A stretch of 7,198 bases of DNA from the NCBI GenBank assembly GCA_905236375.1, contig CAJOOW010000026.1, positions 1 to 7,198 on the forward strand. Reading direction: 5' to 3'. Shown piece after piece: positions 1-5,852 of this stretch (within the stretch, counting starts at the first letter, position 1; each line of letters starts with the position of its first letter). Source of the DNA: an uncultured Alphaproteobacteria bacterium (lineage in GTDB: Bacteria; Pseudomonadota; Alphaproteobacteria; RUG11792). The notes beneath the pieces were generated by a model. That model had not been told where the DNA came from. It saw only the letters and a list, made by a program, of their open reading frames with translations, and searched no databases. The position numbers were made by a program, and so were the translations under genes.

Positions 1-32
1 AACTGTTTGCCGGTGTGAGGCCAACTTTCTAA
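1..32 (+). CDS. Possible last codons of an upstream gene (outer-membrane-protein-like ending)
   Basis: In frame 3 the window opens with nine sense codons reading LFAGVRPTF, followed by TAA at 30-32. An ending with alternating hydrophobic residues and a terminal Phe is what beta-barrel outer-membrane proteins carry for recognition by the Bam machinery. A strong terminator follows at 94-131, as expected behind a gene end. With only nine codons this could be chance. Frame 2 also stays open to a TAA at 53-55 and cannot be excluded. The family cannot be named from this. Confidence 0.2.
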   Translation, partial: LFAGVRPTF

Positions 33-59
33 TTCATGATTTCGTGCAATCCTAAGAGT

Positions 60-79
60 AACTTTTCTTTCGAAAAGTT
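60..79. repeat. Small perfect hairpin upstream of the terminator
   Basis: AACTTTTC (60-67) and GAAAAGTT (72-79) are perfect reverse complements around a TTTC loop, giving an 8-bp stem. No T-run follows on the + strand, so it is not a terminator by itself. It may be a 3'-UTR stem-loop of the transcript that ends at 94-131. Function is not known. Confidence 0.45.
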
Positions 80-93
80 TGAGATAACTCGAA

Positions 94-131
94 GAAAAAT
101 CAATCAGGGGCGGCCCTTGGATTGATTTTTC
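94..131. terminator. Strong, probably bidirectional intrinsic terminator
   Basis: GAAAAATCAATC (94-105) and GATTGATTTTTC (120-131) are perfect 12-bp inverted repeats. The stem continues inside as AGGG (106-109) with CCCT (114-117) around a GCGG loop, with T118 and G119 bulged. Both arms end in an A5/T5 run, so RNA read in either direction has a stem followed by at least five U. On the + strand the downstream DNA (132-155) is also T-rich. This is the standard form of a Rho-independent terminator and most likely ends a transcript entering from the left edge. Confidence 0.7.
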
Positions 132-411
132 GCTTTATCTTTTCTCTTTATTTTTGGTTTAGTTTTCTTCCGGATGTGTGGGAGAAAACAATTATGGTTT
201 TTGTATCACCGAGTTGCCTCGGATCGGGTTTTGTCTCTTGATTTCCTACGGCGGGAAAAGACACCTCGCCGGTTATTTTTAGGGAGGATGATAACCAACC
301 TTGTTTCTATTATCACAAATTGTTTATTTTCATGTCAAATTTTAAATAGTCCCATAAAATTCCGTTCTAAGAAAATTTTAGATAATTTTTATATTATTCA
401 AAAAAAAATTC
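132..411. other. Intergenic stretch without a convincing gene; two GC-rich hairpins
   Basis: No credible protein gene is visible here. An open frame from an ATG at 174 runs into the secreted-protein gene but has no ribosome binding site and its translation looks random. Bases 170-275 are visibly richer in G+C than their surroundings and hold two stem-loops. CCGAG/CTCGG (209-213/218-222) has a TTGC loop. A 7-bp stem (249-255 with 265-271, one G-T pair) has a 9-nt loop and is followed by a T-rich stretch to 280. The second resembles a terminator, so a small RNA ending near 280 is possible. I do not recognise tRNA, tmRNA, RNase P, SRP or 6S RNA features. Bases 300-411 are plain AT-rich DNA with an A9 run at 400-408. 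Confidence 0.4.
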
Positions 412-439
412 TTGATTTGACTTTTTTTTTTGATATGAT
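412..439 (+). promoter_or_regulatory. Sigma70-like promoter with a T10 run in the spacer
   Basis: TTGATT (412-417) resembles the -35 box and TATGAT (434-439) differs from the TATAAT -10 consensus at one position. The spacer is 16 bp. An A9 run at 400-408 sits just upstream, where an UP element would lie. Ten consecutive T (422-431) fill most of the spacer, so slippage by one base would change it to 15 or 17 bp. Transcription would start near 446, giving a leader of about 58 nt before the ATG at 504. This is a prediction from sequence only. Confidence 0.5.
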
Positions 440-503
440 GATGAATCATAGAGGATTGTTCCTCACATATTGTTGTGACTATAATTTTATAGGAGAAGTA
501 AAA

Positions 504-1142
504 ATGAAAAAATTAAGAGCAGCATTGCTTGGATTGTTTTTGATTCCAGAAGTATGCAACATGGCACAAGCTGCAGATCCTGTTGTTGAAGATATGCATC
601 AATCGCTTGGGCCTACTGGACATCCAGACGCACATCCAACTTTCTTGGAACAAATAAGAGATACTTTTGAAAGCTATAAACATAGCTGCGACGCCTCTAT
701 CGAGTCTATTAAACGTAGCATCGCTCATGTTAGCGGTCATGCGTATACGAGCTTAAGTGTGACTGAAAAACAAGACTACCTAAGTGAAAAAGTTAAGCTA
801 GGGGTAGTTTTTGATGAAACCCACACGCTAGAAGATTCTGTTTGGTGGTTGAAAGAAGGACTGAAATCCCCGGATGGTATACGTTACGCCCTTGCAAAAT
901 GGGAAAACCTATTTGTCGAGCGTATGAGTTTAAACAGCAGTAGGAGAGGACATAAAATTTTATGTGCGATGCTGAAAGACGAAGAAGATTTGAATGAATA
1001 CGATATATCATTGCTAGCCAATCCAACAGACGCGTTGAAAGAATTGTGGAGAGAAATTGCCCGTATAAAAGGCGACGTGGTGGACAGAATATGCGACAGA
1101 TTAAATCAGGCGATGCAAATGCTTCCTGCCGATCAACAATAG
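504..1142 (+). CDS. Exported protein of unknown function, 212 aa
   Basis: I do not recognise this protein. The ATG at 504 was chosen because AGGAG (491-495) lies 8 nt before it and because translation then begins with a textbook signal peptide: positive start (MKK, R5), hydrophobic core (about residues 6-14) and an AQA-A cleavage motif at residues 21-24. An in-frame ATG at 174 lacks a ribosome binding site and would bury the signal peptide internally. The mature part (about 188 residues) has no further membrane segment, is rich in charged residues and looks mainly helical. Three cysteines (C62, C154, C197) and a short His/Pro segment (residues 37-45) are visible. It should be periplasmic or secreted. 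It has its own promoter candidate and is not part of the hfq run. It could be a lineage-specific effector or envelope factor, but nothing in the sequence settles this. Confidence 0.8.
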   Translation: MKKLRAALLGLFLIPEVCNMAQAADPVVEDMHQSLGPTGHPDAHPTFLEQIRDTFESYKHSCDASIESIKRSIAHVSGHAYTSLSVTEKQDYLSEKVKLGVVFDETHTLEDSVWWLKEGLKSPDGIRYALAKWENLFVERMSLNSSRRGHKILCAMLKDEEDLNEYDISLLANPTDALKELWREIARIKGDVVDRICDRLNQAMQMLPADQQ

Positions 1143-1318
1143 CGTCATAAAACATTTAACCACAATTTCAGCCCCATCGGAAAATCTCAGTGGGCCTAGT
1201 TGTTTATGGCCTGTATGTATTAAGCGAAAATGATGAAATATCATATTTATCTTGCAAAAATTGCTTTTTTCGCACAAACTTGAAGATGCTGGATTGATAT
1301 ATTTTATGGTTTGTTTTT

Positions 1319-1678
1319 ATGCATGAAAAAGCAATAAATATACAGGATGCCTTTTTGAATTACATGAGAAAGAACAAAGTTCCTGTAACTATCTTTTTAC
1401 TGAATGGCGTTAAGTTAAATGGAGTGATTTCCTGTTTTGATCAAAGTGCAATAGTGATAAAGCGCGAGGGATACACTCAAATGGTATATAAACATGCTGT
1501 TTCGACTTTTTCGCCACATGGGCCTATTTCTCTTTTCGAATGGAATGGCTCACAGCCAAATACAAAATCCAAACAATCTCAAGAGTCGGATAACTTTAAA
1601 ATGGAAGAGGAAGACGAATATTCAATAGAATACTCGGATGACGAAAACGATGATGAATACGAAGAGGTTGACGAATAA
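1319..1678 (+). CDS. hfq: RNA chaperone Hfq with a long acidic C-terminal tail, 119 aa
   Basis: Hfq forms a hexameric Sm-like ring that pairs small RNAs with mRNAs. The Sm core spans about residues 6-72. Visible hallmarks are the N-terminal helix with Q9-D10 and the RKNK rim patch (17-20), LLNGVKLNG (27-35, Sm1), F40-D41-Q42 in place of the usual SFDQ, and the Sm2 signature VYKHAVST (56-63). E. coli Tyr25 is replaced by F26. The REGYTQ segment before YKHA matches the spacing I know from alphaproteobacteria. Residues 76-94 form a polar linker. Residues 95-119 are extremely acidic, 16 of 25 being Asp or Glu. The ATG has no Shine-Dalgarno sequence: the 20 nt before it are A/T-rich with only isolated G. 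An out-of-frame mini-ORF (ATG at 1306, stop at 1324-1326) overlaps the start. hfq is followed after 2 nt by lpdA rather than the common neighbour hflX. Confidence 0.95.
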   Translation: MHEKAINIQDAFLNYMRKNKVPVTIFLLNGVKLNGVISCFDQSAIVIKREGYTQMVYKHAVSTFSPHGPISLFEWNGSQPNTKSKQSQESDNFKMEEEDEYSIEYSDDENDDEYEEVDE

Positions 1679-1680
1679 TT

Positions 1681-3087
1681 ATGGATTTTGATGTTGTTAT
1701 TATAGGGGGAGGCCCTGGAGGATATGTTTGCGCAATCAAGGCATCTCAATTGGGCTTAAAAGTCGCGGTTGTTGATAAAGCAAAAACAGAACTTGGGGGG
1801 ACTTGTTTAACAAAAGGATGCATTCCAACCAAATCGATTTTGCAATCTGCAAAAATTCGCCATATGATCGAGAGATCTTCAGAATTTGGAATAGATAGCA
1901 AGTTAATCTCCACGAATCTCGACAAAATAATCGAAAGATCAAAAACGGTTATTGCGGGCCTCAATAGCGGAGTAAATGGCCTTTTTGCGAAAAACAAAGT
2001 AGCAATAATTGAAGGGATTGCTAAGTTTAAAGACAAAAATACTTTGATAGTTGAAAAAGACGGGAAAACAACGGAAGTCAAAGGAAAGGATATTGTCATT
2101 GCAACTGGGGCTAAGCCTCGTTTAATCCCAGGGATTGACGAGAAATTAATCGAAAAGGGTTTGATTTGGACATCAAAAGAAGCAATCAATCCAAGGTTTT
2201 TCCCAAAGAAGTTATTATTGATTGGATCAGGGGCGATAGGGATCGAACTTGCTTCTTTTTATCATTCAATAGGATCGGATGTTACTGTTATTGAAATCAT
2301 GGATAGGATCTTGATTCAGGAAGACAAAGAGATATCTGACGCTGCGATGAAATCATTTTTGAAACAAGGAATAAAGATCACAACCAACACGAAATCGCAA
2401 AATATCACAGAGGAATCGGGGAAAGTTTCGGTTGAATTTGTTGATAAAGATGAAAATGTTTCACGTGAAACATTCGATGCGATTGTCTTGGCGATTGGAG
2501 TTGCTCCAAATACGAAAGATCTTGGGCTTGAGTCTGTTGGAGTTAAAACAAAACAAAATGGAACGATAGAAACTAATGAGTTCAATGAAACATCGGTTTC
2601 TGGGATATATGCAATTGGAGATGTTGCTGAGGCGCCGTGGTTGGCTCATAAAGCATCAAGAGAAGGAATTAGGGTTTCTGAGAAAATAGCAGGAAAAGAG
2701 CTCACTCCAATAAATCTCAAAACAATTCCATCTTGCACTTATTCATATCCTCAAATTGCGTCAATTGGAATGACTGAAGAAAAAGCAAAAGAGTTGGAAA
2801 GAGAAATAAAAATTGGGAAATCATATTTTAGAGGAAATGGAAAAGCGCTGGCTTCAGGAGAACCTGATGGTTTTGTTAAAGTCATCTTCGATGCAAAAAG
2901 CGGAGAACTTTTAGGGGCTCATATGATTGGTTATGAGGTTACTGAACTTTTGCCGATTTTTTCAGTGGCAATTGCCGGAGAATTAACAGAAAAAGAGCTG
3001 ATGGCTGCGGTTTTTCCACATCCAACAATGTCTGAATGTTTACAGGAGGCCGTGTGTGCTGCGTTTGATGCAGCAATTCATGGATAA
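1681..3087 (+). CDS. lpdA: Dihydrolipoyl dehydrogenase (E3), 468 aa
   Basis: This flavoprotein reoxidises dihydrolipoamide with NAD+ in the pyruvate and 2-oxoglutarate dehydrogenase complexes and, in some bacteria, the glycine cleavage system. All family marks are present: FAD-binding GGGPGG (9-14), redox disulfide C42-L-T-K-G-C47, NAD-binding GSGAIGIE (182-189), second FAD motif YAIGDV (310-315), and the C-terminal interface with the catalytic HPTMSE (H447, E452). Length is normal and no residue is missing, so the enzyme should be active. There is no N-terminal lipoyl domain. The start lies 2 nt after hfq; a GAGG at 1664-1667 inside the hfq end is the only ribosome-site candidate, so translation is probably coupled to hfq. 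The E1 and E2 genes are not nearby, so which complex it serves cannot be read from context. Codons for N259-T264 carry a perfect parS site, listed separately. Confidence 0.96.
   Translation: MDFDVVIIGGGPGGYVCAIKASQLGLKVAVVDKAKTELGGTCLTKGCIPTKSILQSAKIRHMIERSSEFGIDSKLISTNLDKIIERSKTVIAGLNSGVNGLFAKNKVAIIEGIAKFKDKNTLIVEKDGKTTEVKGKDIVIATGAKPRLIPGIDEKLIEKGLIWTSKEAINPRFFPKKLLLIGSGAIGIELASFYHSIGSDVTVIEIMDRILIQEDKEISDAAMKSFLKQGIKITTNTKSQNITEESGKVSVEFVDKDENVSRETFDAIVLAIGVAPNTKDLGLESVGVKTKQNGTIETNEFNETSVSGIYAIGDVAEAPWLAHKASREGIRVSEKIAGKELTPINLKTIPSCTYSYPQIASIGMTEEKAKELEREIKIGKSYFRGNGKALASGEPDGFVKVIFDAKSGELLGAHMIGYEVTELLPIFSVAIAGELTEKELMAAVFPHPTMSECLQEAVCAAFDAAIHG
2455..2474. promoter_or_regulatory. parS: parS centromere site (ParB loading site) inside lpdA
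   Basis: TGTTTCACGTGAAACA at 2457-2472 equals the 16-bp parS consensus TGTTNCACGTGAAACA known from Bacillus, Caulobacter and most bacterial chromosomes. Two further paired bases on each side make a 20-bp perfect palindrome, AATGTTTCACGTGAAACATT. ParB binds such sites, spreads in a CTP-dependent way and, with ParA, moves the origin region to the cell pole. In the protein the site falls in a variable beta-hairpin loop of the NAD domain just before FDAIVLAIG, where sequence constraint is low. By a rough hand estimate from base composition, far fewer than one such match would be expected by chance in a window this size. Neither parA nor parB is in the window. Confidence 0.9.
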
Positions 3088-3093
3088 AAGGAG
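3088..3093 (+). promoter_or_regulatory. Strong Shine-Dalgarno sequence for alr, unusually close to the start
   Basis: AAGGAG follows the lpdA stop codon directly and ends only 2 nt before the ATG at 3096, closer than the usual 5-9 nt. The assigned start is still favoured because the conserved alanine racemase N-terminus (KATIDLKAI) begins at residue 8 and no better-placed in-frame start exists nearby. Confidence 0.6.
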
Positions 3094-3095
3094 AT

Positions 3096-4190
3096 ATGTC
3101 TGATTTTATTGGCCCAAAGGCCACAATTGATTTAAAAGCAATTCAGGATAATTATGCAACAATTTCTGAATTTGTTGGACACGATGTTGTTGCTTCAGCA
3201 GTTGTTAAGAGCGATTCATATGGCCTTGGAGCCTCTCGAGTTTCAAAAGCTCTCTATGAAAAAGGCTGCAGAGATTTTTGGGTTGCCTATTTAATTGAGG
3301 CTTTAGAGATAAGAAAAGTTCTACCTATTGATGCAAATATTTACTATCTGCAAGGTTTTCAGGAATCAGACATAGAAGATATCAAAGGATCTCACATAAT
3401 TCCAGTTATCAATTCTTTGGAAGATTTTGAAAAGATTTCCGGAAATGGGATCGAGTTTGTTATCCATGTTGATTCTGGGATGTCTCGGCTTGGATTAAGG
3501 CCTGAAGATATCGACAAAATCCTTCCAGTTTTGAAAAATGAAAAGATAGCTTATGTTATTTCGCATCTCGCATGTTCTGATGAAAAAGACAATTCGATGA
3601 ATTTGAAACAAAAAGAAACATTTGATAAAGCATTATCAAAGATTCGAGAAGTTTTGAATGTTAAAGCCGGAATATCAGCGACTGGCGGGGCTCTTTTGGG
3701 AAAAGACTTTTCTTATGATATGGTTCGAATTGGTGCTTTTTTGTGTGGCATTGATGTTGGATTTGAAAAGAAGCCCAAGAATGTTTTAACTCTAAAAACT
3801 TCTGTCTTGCAAAAATATATGCTTCCAGCTGGGGTAAGCGTTGGATATGGAGCAACTTATAAGACCTCAAAAGAAACAAAAGTAGCCATTATTTCGATTG
3901 GATATGCAGATGGAATTAATCGGACTTTATCAAACAAAGGAATTATCGGATTTTATGAAAATGAGAGATTTTATAAAGCTCCGATTATTGGAAAAATTTC
4001 AATGGATCTTATAACTTGCGATGTTTCAGATCTCCCTGATGGCCTAAGCAATCCTGGATGTTTTGCCTATCTTCTTTGCGATGAATATTCAATAAATGAT
4101 ATGGCAATCGATGCTGGGACAATTCCATATGAGATCTTGACAAGCTTGAACTTGAAATCAAAAAGATTTTGTATTGAGTATATTGACTAG
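3096..4190 (+). CDS. alr: Alanine racemase, 364 aa
   Basis: This PLP enzyme interconverts L- and D-alanine and supplies D-Ala for peptidoglycan cross-linking. The N-terminal TIM barrel carries the PLP lysine K38 in VVKSDSYGLG, a variant of the common VVKADAYGHG. The C-terminal beta domain carries the catalytic tyrosine Y251 in YGATY, then IGYADGINR (268-276) and GKISMD (299-304), with the usual spacing. The VDSGMSRLGL motif (125-134) keeps the PLP-phenol-contacting arginine R131. The position of the carbamylated lysine in the Bacillus and E. coli enzymes is H124 here; I believe this is common in alphaproteobacteria. Length is normal. The gene is 8 nt behind lpdA and was probably cotranscribed with hfq and lpdA, with a terminator candidate after it. 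It implies that the cell still builds a wall. Confidence 0.93.
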   Translation: MSDFIGPKATIDLKAIQDNYATISEFVGHDVVASAVVKSDSYGLGASRVSKALYEKGCRDFWVAYLIEALEIRKVLPIDANIYYLQGFQESDIEDIKGSHIIPVINSLEDFEKISGNGIEFVIHVDSGMSRLGLRPEDIDKILPVLKNEKIAYVISHLACSDEKDNSMNLKQKETFDKALSKIREVLNVKAGISATGGALLGKDFSYDMVRIGAFLCGIDVGFEKKPKNVLTLKTSVLQKYMLPAGVSVGYGATYKTSKETKVAIISIGYADGINRTLSNKGIIGFYENERFYKAPIIGKISMDLITCDVSDLPDGLSNPGCFAYLLCDEYSINDMAIDAGTIPYEILTSLNLKSKRFCIEYID

Positions 4191-4193
4191 GCA

Positions 4194-4243
4194 ATATATC
4201 AGCTCCGGCTATATATAAAAAAGAGACAATCTCGACCTTTTTT
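4194..4243 (+). terminator. Candidate terminator after alr
   Basis: Two stem-loops follow the alr stop. The first (4194-4216) pairs ATATAT with ATATAT and AGC with GCT around a TCCG loop, with C4200 bulged. The second is GAGA-CAA-TCTC (4223-4233), flanked by A6 (4217-4222) and, after GACC, T6 (4238-4243). The A-run/stem/T-run layout fits a weak, possibly bidirectional intrinsic terminator, but the second stem has only 4 bp and the T-run starts 4 nt late. It would end the hfq-lpdA-alr transcript. I found no clear promoter between it and rnd, so read-through is possible. Confidence 0.4.
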
Positions 4244-4280
4244 GATACAATTTCATATATCGGTTTTTTTCGGATATTGC

Positions 4281-4892
4281 ATGATATATCTCCATAAAAA
4301 TGATCTGCCGAGCGACCTTTTGCAGAGCAGGTCTATAGCAATTGACACAGAGACAATGGGACTTTTGCCTCATCGAGATCGTCTGTGTCTAGCCCAATTT
4401 TCAATTGGAGATGGGAATGCTCATCTTGTGCAATTTGATAATTATGAAGAATCACATAACATACAGAACATTCTTACAAACGAATCGATTTTAAAGATTT
4501 TTCATTATGCCAGATTTGATGTTATGATGCTTTATAAATATCTTGGAGTTATGACAAAGAACATCTATTGCACCAAGATAGCTTCAAAATTGGTTCGAAC
4601 TTATACCTCAAAACACAGTCTTTTGGAACTTTGTAAGGAATTGTTAAACATCGAGATTTCAAAAGAACAAACGTGTACAGATTGGGGAAACTCTGAAATT
4701 ACGAAAGAGCAACAAGAATATGCAGCAAATGATGTTTTATATTTGCACAAGCTGAAAGAGAAACTCGATGTAATGCTTAAGAGAGAAGGTCGTGTTGAAT
4801 TGGCAAAAAGTTGTTTTGATTTCTTAGAAACAAGAGTAAAGCTCGATTTAATGGCCGGTGAATCGTATGATATTTTTGCTCATGGAGCCTAA
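4281..4892 (+). CDS. rnd: Ribonuclease D-type 3'-5' exonuclease, short form, 203 aa
   Basis: This is a DEDD-family 3'-5' exoribonuclease, which in bacteria trims the 3' ends of tRNA precursors and other stable RNAs. All catalytic motifs are visible: ExoI IDTET (D22, E24), ExoII HYARFD (D80), ExoIII Y147-x3-D151, which makes it the DEDDy type. It consists of the exonuclease domain only. The C-terminal HRDC domains of E. coli RNase D (375 aa) are missing, as is usual for the short alphaproteobacterial form of about 200 aa. I chose the ATG at 4281, which gives the usual length. An upstream TTG at 4242 would add 13 residues and lies in the T-run of the preceding terminator candidate. The ribosome site is weak (GGA at 4272-4274). 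kdsD follows after 5 nt, a pairing widespread in alphaproteobacteria. Confidence 0.9.
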   Translation: MIYLHKNDLPSDLLQSRSIAIDTETMGLLPHRDRLCLAQFSIGDGNAHLVQFDNYEESHNIQNILTNESILKIFHYARFDVMMLYKYLGVMTKNIYCTKIASKLVRTYTSKHSLLELCKELLNIEISKEQTCTDWGNSEITKEQQEYAANDVLYLHKLKEKLDVMLKREGRVELAKSCFDFLETRVKLDLMAGESYDIFAHGA

Positions 4893-4897
4893 AGAAG

Positions 4898-5848
4898 ATG
4901 ATCGATTTTATAGAAGAGGCAAAAAGAGTCATTTTAGAAGAGGCAAAAGCTCTTGAAATACTTGCTGAGAACTTACCAGAATTCTTTAAAGAAGCGGTTG
5001 AATTGATCGCGAATTCAGATGGAAGATTAGTCGTTTCTGGAATTGGGAAAAGTGGGCATATTGGCCGAAAAATTTCATCTACAATGGCATCTCTCGGACA
5101 AAAATCATTTTTTCTTCATCCAAGTGAAGCTCAACACGGAGACCTTGGCATGCTTGATAAGCGAGATGTTTTGCTTCTGATCTCATATTCTGGTGAGGCT
5201 ATTGAACTTTTGCCAGTTATTAACTTTGCCAAAAGATTTGGCATTAAAATAATTTCCATAACGAAAAGCAATAATTCAACACTTGCAAAAAATTCAGATA
5301 TAGCACTAATTTTGCCGAATATGAAAGAGGCTGGATCTTTTGGAATAGCTCCAACTGTTTCCTCAACAAATACCCTTGCTCTTGGTGATGCGCTTGCGAT
5401 GGCTCTTCTTTCAAAGAGAGGATTTACAACTGAGCAATTTCGGATGCTTCATCCAGGGGGCGCTTTGGGGAAAGGTCTTTCATTAATTTTTGATATAATG
5501 CATAAAGAAATTCCGCTTGTTGAATCTGGTAAAAATATGCAAGATGCTTTGATAACAATGACAAAATTCGGGTTTGGTTGTGTTGGAGTTATTGACAAAA
5601 ATCATGTTCTTGTTGGAATGATTACTGATGGAGATTTAAGACGTCACATGAGTGATGATCTTTTAACAAAATCAGTTGATGATATTATGACTAAAGATCC
5701 AATCATAATCGATAAAAACATCATAGCTTCAGAACTTATTCACACGATGGAAGAAAAGAAAATTACCAACGTTTTTGTGATTGATGAGAACAAAAAACCA
5801 AAAGGATTAATTCATATACACGATTTGTTGATAAGGCAGGTCGCCTAA
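4898..5848 (+). CDS. kdsD: D-arabinose 5-phosphate isomerase (KdsD/KpsF type), 316 aa
   Basis: The enzyme converts D-ribulose 5-phosphate to D-arabinose 5-phosphate, the first step to Kdo, the inner-core sugar of lipopolysaccharide. An N-terminal SIS domain (about 30-190) is followed by two CBS domains (about 200-260 and 262-316). Residues matching the E. coli KdsD active site are all present at a constant offset of 8: K51 (GIGKSGHIG), E103 (SGEAIE), E144 and H185 (LHPGGALG). The usual EACPLGLAPTxSTT block reads EAGSFGIAPTVSSTN here, an unusual variant. Length is close to E. coli's 328 aa. The start is 5 nt after rnd; GGAG at 4884-4887 inside the rnd end is the likely ribosome site, so the two are probably coupled. 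The lptC-lptA genes that usually come next in alphaproteobacteria are absent; mutS lies convergently instead. Confidence 0.93.
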   Translation: MIDFIEEAKRVILEEAKALEILAENLPEFFKEAVELIANSDGRLVVSGIGKSGHIGRKISSTMASLGQKSFFLHPSEAQHGDLGMLDKRDVLLLISYSGEAIELLPVINFAKRFGIKIISITKSNNSTLAKNSDIALILPNMKEAGSFGIAPTVSSTNTLALGDALAMALLSKRGFTTEQFRMLHPGGALGKGLSLIFDIMHKEIPLVESGKNMQDALITMTKFGFGCVGVIDKNHVLVGMITDGDLRRHMSDDLLTKSVDDIMTKDPIIIDKNIIASELIHTMEEKKITNVFVIDENKKPKGLIHIHDLLIRQVA

Positions 5849-5852
5849 TTTT

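Noticed and set aside
94..131. The 12-bp inverted repeat as the ends of a small transposable element
   Set aside because: The arms are separated by only 14 nt, no target duplication is seen, and A/T runs at both ends fit a bidirectional terminator better.
288..290. AGGGAGG directly before an in-frame ATG at 288
   Set aside because: The purine run touches the ATG with no spacing, and the reading frame after it has no protein-like features before 504.
174..503. N-terminal extension of the secreted protein from the ATG at 174
   Set aside because: No ribosome binding site at 174, the extra 110 residues look random, and they would bury a good signal peptide that has its own AGGAG.
1173..1194. 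CCCA/TGGG inverted repeat after the secreted-protein gene
   Set aside because: Only 4 bp of stem, a 14-nt loop and no T-run.
1254..1270. GCAA-AAA-TTGC hairpin followed by T6, possible terminator before hfq
   Set aside because: The stem has only 4 bp and the 3-nt loop is tight. It could act weakly, but the support is too thin to annotate.
1736..2649. Minus-strand open frames inside lpdA, including one across the parS site
   Set aside because: They are antisense shadows of a fully conserved enzyme, with no ribosome sites or recognisable products.
4242..4280. TTG start for rnd at 4242
   Set aside because: It lies in the T-run of the terminator candidate, adds residues with no counterpart in the family, and the ATG at 4281 gives the normal length.
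5736..5744. TTATTCACA, a match to a relaxed DnaA box
   Set aside because: It is a single copy inside kdsD; a rough chance estimate for such a degenerate 9-mer in a window this size is near one half. A cluster would be needed to suggest an origin.
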